Made by a program: the position numbers and the translations under genes. From Paulinella micropora (taxonomy: Eukaryota > Cercozoa > Imbricatea > Euglyphida > Paulinellidae): DNA of 45,000 nucleotides. Positions 27,026 to 35,286 of this stretch are shown here, piece by piece; positions within the stretch are counted from its first letter, which is position 1, and every line of letters begins with the position of its first letter. The notes below the pieces were generated by a model. That model had not been told where the DNA came from. It did no database searches and saw only the letters and a program-made list of their open reading frames with translations. The stretch spans positions 192,501 to 237,500 of the forward strand of contig WBZZ01003018.1 in NCBI GenBank assembly GCA_019918135.1, in the 5' to 3' direction.

Positions 27026-28261
27026 TTACCAATCCTCTATAAAATTAGCGATAATATTGACATTTCCACCATTATTAGTAGTAGAAACCGATTTCTGTGT
27101 AAAAGTTAATACATCACTTGGAGACAGATAAATATCATAATTTCTTAGATTGATTTGTTGAGTTGAATTAGCATTAACATATATTTTAAAAATCGTCGTT
27201 CCGTTGGCGATAGCAGTCGCTGTTGTGTCGGTATCAACTATTGAATATTTCGTATCTACATCCGCATACACTGCTCCAGTTAATGTTCCATTAACCACCA
27301 TTCTGACGACATTCGTTTTTGAGTCTTCATTACTAATGCTTATTAATGATGGATACACTAATGAATAATTGTCTAAGTTAGCGCCAGCACTATCATATTT
27401 AGCCTTATTTCTTATACTCAATATTGGTCTTTCTGTAGTGTGGGCTACTTCAGCACCCTCAATTGAATTCGTTATACTTGTATTAATAGTATTCAACCCC
27501 TCAATGAATAAACTAGCACTCGCCGTTTTAAGAATTTGTATTCCAGTCTTTGCATCATTTCTCATGACTGCTGTAAATGGTAATGTCGTATTTCCAAGGC
27601 TTACTTCATCATTCGAATTAGCATACTTAATCATATGAACTAGTTGAAATTCACCAGTCTCTGGATTTTCAATTGAAAACTTAATAGCACCAAACCCAAG
27701 ATACTGAAATTGAATTTGAAATACATTTCCTACGCTCCATTCTAAGTCTGGCATAGCCGAAGTTCCATCGCACGGGTCATCCCAGTCTTTTTGGTCAATA
27801 TATTCTACATCAGTTCTTTTACAATGTGCGATATTCATTCCTTCGTGATTTTTGTAAAAATAAAATCCATCGTTAAGGTCATTTCCTATTCCAATAAATG
27901 AATAATATGCTTTTGTATCATCCGTCGTCCATATAGCAGTAAAGCGAGCAAGTACACCCGTTCCAGTTCTATATTTTATTCTCCTTTTACTTACTAATTC
28001 AGCATCCGCCGTCGCATTCGCTTGAGTTTTCAATTCTGCCATATTTTCCAAAAATGACACACTTGCTTTAGTTTCTGTTTTTGTCCATATCCTAGTATTA
28101 ATGGTATATGGAAAGATTTCTTGTAATACTGGTGTTAATTGCGCAGTTGTTGTTTCGCCAAAGGCTGTCTTCATATTATCAATGTGTCCATCATATCCTA
28201 CTTTTAGGTTAATGAAATCTCCTTTAGGATTTTGTGCTATCAAATTTCGTTGGTGGGACAT
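27026..28261 (-). CDS. Putative virion structural protein (beta-rich)
   Basis: 411 residues, rich in Thr, Asn, Ser, Val and Ile, with predicted beta-sandwich character throughout and no catalytic motif. The central segment (RTGTGVLARFTAIW, later FGAIKFSIENPETGEFQLVHMI) looks like a lectin- or jelly-roll-type carbohydrate or capsid-decoration domain. It lies next to the major capsid gene and in the same direction. It could be a second capsid, spike or fibre-base protein. The family is not named. Confidence 0.6.
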   Translation of the reverse strand: MSHQRNLIAQNPKGDFINLKVGYDGHIDNMKTAFGETTTAQLTPVLQEIFPYTINTRIWTKTETKASVSFLENMAELKTQANATADAELVSKRRIKYRTGTGVLARFTAIWTTDDTKAYYSFIGIGNDLNDGFYFYKNHEGMNIAHCKRTDVEYIDQKDWDDPCDGTSAMPDLEWSVGNVFQIQFQYLGFGAIKFSIENPETGEFQLVHMIKYANSNDEVSLGNTTLPFTAVMRNDAKTGIQILKTASASLFIEGLNTINTSITNSIEGAEVAHTTERPILSIRNKAKYDSAGANLDNYSLVYPSLISISNEDSKTNVVRMVVNGTLTGAVYADVDTKYSIVDTDTTATAIANGTTIFKIYVNANSTQQINLRNYDIYLSPSDVLTFTQKSVSTTNNGGNVNIIANFIEDW

Positions 28262-28312
28262 TATATATTAATAATAAAAAATAAATTAACTAACAAAATT
28301 AATAATCGCCTC

Positions 28313-29857
28313 TTACGACATCAAAATTTTAATTCCCTTCACCACAATAGTCCTCTGAAGAATAGCATAAGTATAATAATTCAATTGGACTGCTCCCTCA
28401 GCACTCCATTCATACCGCCGTTCGGTGTCCAAGGATAGACCAGCCACTTCATAACCCTCTTCTTCTCGCTTGTCATAAAGAGGGCGGTTGTGATCCCAGA
28501 AATCAACGTGGAACCAGTTATATTTATACACATTAGAGTTCAAAACAGCAGAACCCTTTACCTTCTCCTTCAAAAGCATATAGTCTTCATCGCGGGCGCA
28601 AGCGATATCAAACTGCTGAATTCTATTACTATCCAAAGTAGTGTAATAAGAAGTAATCTTAGCCTGTGCTCGGTTATCGCAATCAAAGGCGGTGTTTGAA
28701 GTTTCAGTATTATTAAACCCGCTAGTGTAAATTCGGCGAATTCTCTCACCTTGCGAGCGGTTCATCTTCAAAACAAATGACTGAGTTCCCGCCGCGAGAT
28801 TAGTTTTCCAAGAGATAGGGTATTCAGTCTTAAACGAAAAGCCTTCACCCGCAATCTTTTGTTGAACACCCAAGATAACATTCGGGTCGGTTTCAACGGC
28901 AAGAAAGAGGTTAAGGTTGGTAATCGCCGCGGGCTGTGCGGTGGCTGTTGCTCCTGCTGCAACACTTTTCGCATCAGTTCCATAGAATATGGTTTTCTGT
29001 GTTCCCTCCCACACAATCCTCAAATCAAGAATTTCATTAAAACCAATAGTCTTATCAATTTCAAAAATAGTTCCAAAAAGCATACCAAGAGGAATAGACA
29101 CATTGATTACCGGCGAATTTCCAGTATTGACTGCTGGTGCAATTACTACTGCAGGGTCTTGACCAACACTTCCACCCTCAAAATACTTTGCCTCCTCATA
29201 AGAGACATTTACAACAGAGGCGGCACCAGTTCCATTAGCAATGAGCAAATCATCATGACGACGAGCATTGATAGATGGCGGAGAAATTGCTCCTGCGATA
29301 GCATTACCATAAACATTCAATGTCGCCCGAAGATGAACATCGGTATCAATACTACCCGCTACAGTCGCAGCACTTGCTTGTTGGCCTGCATACACGTTAG
29401 CAGTAAAGGCGGTTGTAGCACGCCCATCAGCATTACACTTTTGAAGCATTGATCCGTATCCAGAATTAGCCCCGTGGTTATCCAAAGCCATAAATCTATC
29501 ATAAGAAATCTCAGGCTTCCAAATCATCTTAGTGTAATTACCAACGTGTTGAAGATTACACAGATACTGACCGCTTCGGCTTCGTAGTTCAATCGTCTTA
29601 ATCATTGACAAGCAGTCCATAGGAATTCTGTTATAATTACCAATTCCACCAGTCGTCGGTGTGTAGGTAAATCGCAACACACTCCTCGCAAGGTTCAAAG
29701 GACGAGTAGGAATTTCAAAAGTTGATTCAATTCCTCCGACACTTGTAATTGGCACACTCGCTAGACTTTCGCGGGCTGTGAGTTTGTTAAGAGAATACTT
29801 ACCGCGGATAAGTTCGCTTTGGCTATGTGTTAGTTCTCCTCCGTATTGGACGGGCAT
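28313..29857 (-). CDS. Major capsid protein, double jelly-roll
   Basis: 514 residues, the length expected for Polinton-like virus major capsid proteins. Features include the GGELTHSQSELIRGKYS start, an early IESTFEIPTRPLNLARSVLRFTY strand pair, a DCLSMIKTIELRSRSGQYLCNL block, long Ala/Thr/Gly-rich loops (about 140-300) and a C-terminal strand set ending WSAEGAVQLNYYTYAILQRTIVVKGIKI. Two tandem jelly rolls form the hexon trimer. Adjacent candidate penton, protease and ATPase genes support the call; it was made by context and overall pattern, without a database match. Codon use is more GC-rich than in neighbouring genes, as often for highly expressed capsids. Confidence 0.82.
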   Translation of the reverse strand: MPVQYGGELTHSQSELIRGKYSLNKLTARESLASVPITSVGGIESTFEIPTRPLNLARSVLRFTYTPTTGGIGNYNRIPMDCLSMIKTIELRSRSGQYLCNLQHVGNYTKMIWKPEISYDRFMALDNHGANSGYGSMLQKCNADGRATTAFTANVYAGQQASAATVAGSIDTDVHLRATLNVYGNAIAGAISPPSINARRHDDLLIANGTGAASVVNVSYEEAKYFEGGSVGQDPAVVIAPAVNTGNSPVINVSIPLGMLFGTIFEIDKTIGFNEILDLRIVWEGTQKTIFYGTDAKSVAAGATATAQPAAITNLNLFLAVETDPNVILGVQQKIAGEGFSFKTEYPISWKTNLAAGTQSFVLKMNRSQGERIRRIYTSGFNNTETSNTAFDCDNRAQAKITSYYTTLDSNRIQQFDIACARDEDYMLLKEKVKGSAVLNSNVYKYNWFHVDFWDHNRPLYDKREEEGYEVAGLSLDTERRYEWSAEGAVQLNYYTYAILQRTIVVKGIKILMS

Positions 29858-29955
29858 TTTTGCTTTTGTTTTTTTCAGATGTCGTGAATAGATAGTTGAT
29901 TAATACACGAAATATATATATATAATAGAAAAAAATTAATTAAATCAAAAATAAT

Positions 29956-30768
29956 TCACTTTGATTTCAACAAATTAAAGAATGAATTGAATAAACTAAA
30001 ATAATTAGTTTCACGATAAACCAATAATGTCATAACAATACCCAAACCATTAAGATTAATTGCTTGGTCGTTTTCGTCCGTCAAGTAAAACCTAAACAAA
30101 TTGTTTGAACTAGCGGACAATGTTTTTCCATACTCAGACCCGCTTCCATCATAAATGACAGAGCCGAAAGGAATTTCGTTTGCTGTGTATATTTCTTGAA
30201 GCACATGATTATCACCTTCATTCACCAAATCCGATTGAAGATACAAAGTTTTTTCACCAGTTAGAATGATTACATTTGGCGATTTAATTAAATCATTAGC
30301 AAAGAAATATGTGGAGTTTCTATCAAACCCCATTACCTCGTGAATACGTGTATCAGCATCAAATATAAACCGCGGTTGAATACCTTTATTCTCTGACACA
30401 CTGAATGTTAATTTGCCGTCCTCTGGTTCTATGTTGGTATTATTACTGGATACAACATAAGTATAATTATTTGGGCTGTCTGCGGATAACACCTCCGACA
30501 ACTTATTTTTTAGATTGTTCATTGTGTAGTTTCCCTCAGGTATCGTAATTAAAGCCTCATACCCGTCTTCAGATAATGTAAAAGTATTATATGGAGAGGC
30601 TACGGAGTAATACGACTTCGGCACATAGATATGAAGAATTTTACAATGTGTGGGATTGTCCAGTGATTTTAAGTTTATTTCGTGTGTAAAGTCGCTATCT
30701 GTGCCTGTTATTCTGTTTTTACTATTTATGTAATAGATACCACTTGACCTGCCCCCTTTGTAATCCAT
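29956..30768 (-). CDS. Minor capsid (penton) protein, single jelly-roll
   Basis: 270 residues. The start, GIYYINSKNRITGTDSDFTHEINL, resembles the minor capsid proteins of Polinton-like viruses, which begin with a strand-exchange arm (residues in S--SDF--EI). NYTMNNLKNKLSEVL and FIFDADTRIHEVMGF follow, with beta strands to the end. The usual role is forming pentamers at the icosahedral vertices. It lies between the capsid and protease genes in the same direction. Confidence 0.75.
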   Translation of the reverse strand: MDYKGGRSSGIYYINSKNRITGTDSDFTHEINLKSLDNPTHCKILHIYVPKSYYSVASPYNTFTLSEDGYEALITIPEGNYTMNNLKNKLSEVLSADSPNNYTYVVSSNNTNIEPEDGKLTFSVSENKGIQPRFIFDADTRIHEVMGFDRNSTYFFANDLIKSPNVIILTGEKTLYLQSDLVNEGDNHVLQEIYTANEIPFGSVIYDGSGSEYGKTLSASSNNLFRFYLTDENDQAINLNGLGIVMTLLVYRETNYFSLFNSFFNLLKSK

Positions 30769-30790
30769 GATATATCATACAAATAATATT

Positions 30791-32968
30791 TCAAATAAAA
30801 GTATCAAAATTACCATATCCATTCTGTGCTTTCAACTTTTCCGCTTCTTCTTCTTTTAGGTCTGTGAAACCCGAACTAAACTTAAATCGGTTGCCTTTCG
30901 CCCGCTCCATTAAAAATCTCATAGCAAACCATCCACATGTGTCGCTCGTATCACTCTGTTGTTTTACTTGATTAACCTTCATTAACAAATAACTATCGGG
31001 GTGGCTTTTATCTATTAGCCTTTTCATTTGTTGCTGAAAGTCTTCCGTTGGTTGGTAAAGTGCTAATGGGTCATACACTTCAACACTCCTGTCTTTATCT
31101 AGACTTATCCATATAGCAATCCAATGAGACCCTGATTGTTTGTGATTGTCCAAATTCATAATAAATCCGTATCGCTTTCTTTTTTCTGGATTTAGTTTGT
31201 AGATTTCATCACTGGCTATCGCTCCGAGATACCATCCATATTTTTTCATTATGTCATCTATTTCATTAGTCATTAAACCGCGACCTTCTCCTTGCTGATA
31301 TTCATCAACTACACTTTCATTCGCTTCGCTCATTTTCGTTTGTTGATGAACATCGTCTATGGGTTTTTCAATATTACTCTCCCCTTCGATGTTTACAAAC
31401 CGCTCGGTAGTCGCAGACGGGAGAGCGGATTTGTGAATATCATCTGGTGGCGGTGGTAGCGGTTGGGGCATCCCTTCATCAACATTTAAATCCGCTGAAA
31501 CTTGTTTATCTACATTTGGGTCTATTGTCATTTTGTTAGTTAGAGTATTTACAAAATCATGTTTGTTCATTGTGTGTTTCCAATCTTTGCGGGCTAAGTA
31601 TTTTTTTATTTTCGCTATTGAAAATACCTTATCAATTAATTCATTTAATGTCTTCGCTCCAGTGTCTACGCGACGCTTGGGGGTATGGTAGGGGGTGTTT
31701 CCCCCTCCAGTACCTTTTTGTTCAGTAATACCCATATACTCTTCATATCTAGCATAATCCGCCACTTTTCTTTTTACGTTTTTCACCTCACTTCCAACAT
31801 CAATATTAAACCTTTTAATCATGTTAATTATCCAATTTGAAGTGTCTTTGTAATTTAATTTGTTATGACCATCATTATCTAGTCTCTTTTTTAAAGCCTG
31901 TGCTAACTCTTTTATGGTAATGGTTGGGTGATAAGTTTTTGAAAATCCAGAGATTAAAAATTGATTAATTTGTAAATTTTCAAGATGCTTACCCTTTTCT
32001 TCCACTTTCTTTTTTTCCTTTTCAAGTTTTTCTTTATATTCTTCTGCTAACTTTTTCTGTTCTTCTAAAGATGTCGCTGTGGCTATAGCCATCTGAATAT
32101 CTTGACTGGCTTTTTGTAAGTCTTTGAGACTCATCTTTTTAATGAATTTATCTGTATATCCTGCTAATTTCAGTGTTTCAATATCTTTCTGCTTTTGCTT
32201 TTTTTCTTCCTCATATTGCTCTTTTGTTTTCAATGGTGCTTCATCTCCTAAATCAGGTAAGGCTGGTGCTTGTGGCGGTGCTTGTGGTTGTCCCTGTTGT
32301 GGTGGGGCTTGTGGTTGTCCCTGTTGTTGTGGCATGATATATTGATACTGCTGTGGCGGTGGCATAATAGCCAATCTTTGGTTCCTTTGCTGTTCGTATT
32401 GTAAATCCTCTATGAGTTTTTGCTCCCTTCTTAGTTCTCTGTCTTTTTGTTCTTGTCGTTCCTTGATATCGGATAGTTCATTGCGGTGTATCCTTGCTAA
32501 CTCATCCTGCCTTTCCTTAGCATCGGCTATGTCTTTTCTTTCTTGCCTCTTCTTTTCTTCTTCAGCATCCGCCTGTGCTTTTTTCTCTTTTTGGTCTATC
32601 TCATCAATCTTTTCGTATTTCTCCTTCTTAAGTTTGTCTAAGTGGTCATTAATGGCTGTTCTAGTATTTTGTTCAATTTCAGATAGGCTTTGGACTTTCC
32701 TCTTATCTCCGACATGTCGGAGATTATCTTCTTTTCGCTTAGGTGTCCGCTTTGCTTCCAATCTCCGACGTGTCGGTAATCTCGGACGTGTCCGAGATTG
32801 GGGGCTTAAGTATTTCATAAAAAGTTTAACGATTTGAAGTGTGCTCATATCATTTGTTTTCTTGCCAAAATTAAGATAATATTTTTTACCCTTCTGGATA
32901 ATATACGGCTTCCCGCTTTTGTTTCTATAAACCCGCGGGGGTCTTAATTTCTGTTTCTTCGTTTTCAT
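30791..32968 (-). CDS. Ulp1/adenain-like maturation protease with long coiled-coil N-terminus
   Basis: 725 residues from the Met at 32968 (737 from 33004). The C-terminal 130 residues are a C48/C5-type cysteine protease: GSHWIAIWI (His615), VEVYDPLA (Asp633), an upstream Gln pair (VKQQ) and DTCGWFAMRF (Cys678). Before it is a long coiled coil (about 105-200 and 255-350) interrupted by QQGQPQAPPQ repeats. This is much longer than free-standing adenovirus or virophage proteases, so it may be a scaffold-protease fusion. It would cleave at GG-type sites in capsid and core proteins. Palindromic repeats lie in the N-terminal coding part (32705-32799). Confidence 0.85.
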   Translation of the reverse strand: MKTKKQKLRPPRVYRNKSGKPYIIQKGKKYYLNFGKKTNDMSTLQIVKLFMKYLSPQSRTRPRLPTRRRLEAKRTPKRKEDNLRHVGDKRKVQSLSEIEQNTRTAINDHLDKLKKEKYEKIDEIDQKEKKAQADAEEEKKRQERKDIADAKERQDELARIHRNELSDIKERQEQKDRELRREQKLIEDLQYEQQRNQRLAIMPPPQQYQYIMPQQQGQPQAPPQQGQPQAPPQAPALPDLGDEAPLKTKEQYEEEKKQKQKDIETLKLAGYTDKFIKKMSLKDLQKASQDIQMAIATATSLEEQKKLAEEYKEKLEKEKKKVEEKGKHLENLQINQFLISGFSKTYHPTITIKELAQALKKRLDNDGHNKLNYKDTSNWIINMIKRFNIDVGSEVKNVKRKVADYARYEEYMGITEQKGTGGGNTPYHTPKRRVDTGAKTLNELIDKVFSIAKIKKYLARKDWKHTMNKHDFVNTLTNKMTIDPNVDKQVSADLNVDEGMPQPLPPPPDDIHKSALPSATTERFVNIEGESNIEKPIDDVHQQTKMSEANESVVDEYQQGEGRGLMTNEIDDIMKKYGWYLGAIASDEIYKLNPEKRKRYGFIMNLDNHKQSGSHWIAIWISLDKDRSVEVYDPLALYQPTEDFQQQMKRLIDKSHPDSYLLMKVNQVKQQSDTSDTCGWFAMRFLMERAKGNRFKFSSGFTDLKEEEAEKLKAQNGYGNFDTFI
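32705..32799. repeat. Palindromic repeats inside the protease gene
   Basis: ATCTCCGACATGTCGGAGAT, a perfect 20-base palindrome, lies at 32705-32724. Degenerate relatives lie at about 32761-32780 (CTCCGACGTGTCGG) and 32778-32799 (AATCTCGGACGTGTCCGAGA and on). The identical 20-mer is inside the integrase gene at 40072-40091. All are translated in frame (LRHVGD in both proteins). Confidence 0.9.
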
Positions 32969-33016
32969 TATATAAAACAAAAAAATATTTATACATAATT
33001 TCAAACAATTATCTTT

Positions 33017-33340
33017 TCAAAACTTTAAGGCACCACGTCCGCTCTGCCTACCATATCCAAGTTTCGCGGCAGTAGACCCGATACGAGATGCATATGGTAC
33101 TCCGACATCACCAAGGGCATTCGCAGTCTTTGAAATAATCTTGTTATCACGAAGGAATTTATTAACAGCCAAAGCCGTTTTCCCAACCTTTGCCCAGTTA
33201 ATTTTACCGCCAGCCTGCCCCTTGCCTCCTTGCTTCTTCTTGCGACCAGACTTCTTTTTACCTCCAGCCATTGTGCTTGAGTTAATAGTTCGTTTGCCGA
33301 TTGTTGGAATGACTTCAACACGAGTTGTTTTTACTACCAT
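33017..33340 (-). CDS. Small basic core-like protein with GG motifs
   Basis: 107 residues, with a Lys/Gly-rich middle (AGGKKKSGRKKKQGGKGQAGGK, about residues 25-46) and a C-terminal amphipathic part (NALGDVGVPYASRIG, then LGYGRQSGRGALKF). The AGG and QGG sites could be processed by the neighbouring adenain-like protease, as in adenovirus core and cement proteins. It is probably a DNA-condensing or membrane-active virion protein. A TATA-like TATATAGTATATGG directly precedes the start at 33340. Confidence 0.65.
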   Translation of the reverse strand: MVVKTTRVEVIPTIGKRTINSSTMAGGKKKSGRKKKQGGKGQAGGKINWAKVGKTALAVNKFLRDNKIISKTANALGDVGVPYASRIGSTAAKLGYGRQSGRGALKF

Positions 33341-33382
33341 ATACTATATAAAAAAATAATTAATTCTAAGATATTTAAAATT

Positions 33383-33484
33383 CCGCACTTTCGTCTTCGA
33401 CTTTCGTGCGGTTTTTAAACATCGTTTTTCGATGTTTATGAGCAAGCGAAAATGAGCGAAGCGAATGAAAGCGATGCTCATAAA
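33383..33484. other. Cluster of three hairpins between genes
   Basis: Three inverted repeats in a row: CCGCAC/GTGCGG (33383-33411), AAACATCG-TTTTT-CGATGTTT (33417-33437) and TTTATGAGCA/TGCTCATAAA (33435-33484). They lie in the 150-base gap downstream of the packaging ATPase gene, which ends at 33490 on the minus strand. They may act in 3'-end formation or as recombination sites. Confidence 0.75.
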
Positions 33485-33489
33485 TATCA

Positions 33490-34308
33490 TTACTTTAACC
33501 GATAAGCAAAATTTTTTCTTAACTCATCATCAACACTTGAAACATAAAGAAAATTAAATCTCTCCTTTGTTGCTTCATGATACTTTTGAAGAAAGTAATC
33601 AAAATCAAAAGATAAGTCTAAGTGTTTATACACGAGTTCCATTTTATCCTGAGACTGGGCTGGAAAGATTAATAAATAATCTAACTGCTTAATGGCTTCT
33701 GGTCTAAGGTCGTTCAAATACTGGCTTGACATAATTACCTTTGATTTATAGTGTCTGTTCTTTTTTAACAAATCACTTACGGACTTATCTCTTAATCCGC
33801 TCCCTAAATCATCCAAAACAAAAACAACCTCTGGCGTAATATACTTACTTGGTCGTTCTTTCTTCTCACCTCCTTCTTCCTTTTTCTTTTCCTTTCCAAA
33901 GTATAAAAATTGTGGTTTCTCTATTTCCTCTTTGTCCTGATTTACTTCTCCTTCGTGTTGCTCGTCCTGTCTGTTCAGTTTGTCAAGTTCATAATCAATG
34001 ACATTCACACCATCTGATTTAAGAAAGGTATAAATTGCCATTGGATTTCCCCTGTTCTTAAAGTGCTTAACCATTGCTTTATAAATGTAGTCCTTGTGTA
34101 TTGTTGAAGCAATAATGACAATACGGGTCTTTCTGTCTGTCGTCCGTTTCAGTATTTCAAAGAGTGCTGTCGTTTTCCCGCTCTTCTTACGGGCTAGCAG
34201 AAATATGTTGGCATACGGCTCATTGAATAATTTATAACCTTTTGCTTTTTTATTTCCATCACCCTCTTGTTTTACTGGCTTCACCTTGACATTGTTAATC
34301 TTTTGCAT
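33490..34308 (-). CDS. A32/FtsK-HerA-type genome-packaging ATPase
   Basis: 272 residues from the Met at 34308; an upstream Met at 34338 would overlap the next gene. Walker A is ARKKSGKTT (39-47, Lys45). Walker B is VVFVLDDLG (161-169, Asp166-Asp167). MSSQYLND follows, a sensor-like strand, and then a Gln-rich arginine-finger region. Such ATPases pump viral DNA into the capsid. A charged insertion (EGEVNQDKEEIEK to EGGEKKERPSK) between the Walker motifs is unusual in length. Confidence 0.87.
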   Translation of the reverse strand: MQKINNVKVKPVKQEGDGNKKAKGYKLFNEPYANIFLLARKKSGKTTALFEILKRTTDRKTRIVIIASTIHKDYIYKAMVKHFKNRGNPMAIYTFLKSDGVNVIDYELDKLNRQDEQHEGEVNQDKEEIEKPQFLYFGKEKKKEEGGEKKERPSKYITPEVVFVLDDLGSGLRDKSVSDLLKKNRHYKSKVIMSSQYLNDLRPEAIKQLDYLLIFPAQSQDKMELVYKHLDLSFDFDYFLQKYHEATKERFNFLYVSSVDDELRKNFAYRLK

Positions 34309-34316
34309 CGTATATA

Positions 34317-34676
34317 TTAAGCAAGAAACTCTAAACACACAACAATTCGCCCCGCTAAATTTCCTGTGTCAATATTTCCGCTGTCAGTTTCAAGGATTTT
34401 AAATGTATATTGACCGTCCGTCCATCCGACGACACCCAAATTATAACCGAGATTTGAAATGTTTGCTGTAGTGCTGTCAGCAAATGTTCCAATAATTCCA
34501 ATTCTATCCATGTAAAGAATTCTGGTTTTGGTTTCAGTGTGGTCGTTGTAATAGTGAATAAACTTAACATTCATTTTTGTCGGTGTGAATGACATTTGAA
34601 TATTTTTGTTAAATGATTTACTCCCCACAAAATCATTGCTCAGAAAAATAATCTTTTGGTATTTGAACTCACTCAT
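34317..34676 (-). CDS. Small beta-rich protein, putative virion component
   Basis: 119 residues without Met-rich or charged helices and with alternating strand patterns (NVKFIHYYNDHTETKTRILYMD, GRIVVCLEFLA). It is probably a single beta-sandwich, as in small capsid-associated proteins. It lies between the ATPase and fibre clusters and reads in the same direction. No family recognised. Confidence 0.55.
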   Translation of the reverse strand: MSEFKYQKIIFLSNDFVGSKSFNKNIQMSFTPTKMNVKFIHYYNDHTETKTRILYMDRIGIIGTFADSTTANISNLGYNLGVVGWTDGQYTFKILETDSGNIDTGNLAGRIVVCLEFLA

Positions 34677-34701
34677 AAATTATATAATATAATATATAAA
34701 A

Positions 34702-34953
34702 ATGTTATTAATATTATTATTTGTGTGCTCAACTATTGCTCGGACTGTCTGCGACTTTTACTCACGGATAAGTGAAAAAAAGAATATAAGTTGTGTTTAT
34801 TGTATTCAAAAAGGTATAGATACTAAATTTAAATGTATTTACAAACCGATGAGTGATTGGTGTGTTAGTTTTGATGAAGCCCTGCCTTTAATGTGTTCGG
34901 GTAGTGATGCTTCTTGGTATAAAATCCACTTATATGAATGTTCATTTCTTTGA
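34702..34953 (+). CDS. Small secreted Cys-rich protein
   Basis: 83 residues with an N-terminal hydrophobic stretch (MLLILLFVCSTIART) that looks like a signal peptide, followed by seven Cys residues suited to disulfides. It is the only rightward gene in the virion cluster. A TATAATATATAAAA box lies directly before the start, which argues that it is real. Secreted or envelope location is inferred; function unknown. Confidence 0.5.
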   Translation: MLLILLFVCSTIARTVCDFYSRISEKKNISCVYCIQKGIDTKFKCIYKPMSDWCVSFDEALPLMCSGSDASWYKIHLYECSFL

Positions 34954-35286
34954 AGAAGGTGATGGAAGGCATATCCCAATCAAAAGTGTTAAAATACCGA
35001 CATAAGTATTAGCAACCTCACAAGGTAAGTTCTTTTCAGATAGCCTTACGATGCAAAGGGTTATAATGGATATAATGATACCCATTTGAAATAAGTATTT
35101 AATAAGTCGGCTGTCGGTTGGTCTATTTTTCATACAACAGCATGACCAGTTATCTTCCAATTCGTGCTCTATTTTTTTCTCCTCAGTCTTCAACGAAATA
35201 TCCAAAACGCGGTTCTTCAACTCTGGTGTTAGTTCTCCATCTGCCATATCAATGAGTGGAGGTGGAGGGTGTAATCTAGGTGGCAT
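34942..35286 (-). CDS. Membrane protein, two transmembrane helices
   Basis: 114 residues (101 if started at the Met encoded at 35247). An acidic N-terminal domain includes NWSCCCMKNRPTDSRLIKYL. Two membrane segments follow: about 68-86 (FQMGIIISIITLCIVRL) and 94-110 (YVGILTLLIGICLP). Similar small two-helix proteins accompany capsid genes in many algal large DNA viruses and Polinton-like viruses. The longest frame overlaps the fibre gene's stop by 11 bases and the Cys-rich gene by 12. Confidence 0.6.
   Translation of the reverse strand: MPPRLHPPPPLIDMADGELTPELKNRVLDISLKTEEKKIEHELEDNWSCCCMKNRPTDSRLIKYLFQMGIIISIITLCIVRLSEKNLPCEVANTYVGILTLLIGICLPSPSSKK

Noticed and set aside
32124..32837. Antisense frames over the protease gene
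   Set aside because: These are shadows of the charged coiled coil and PQ repeats on the other strand.
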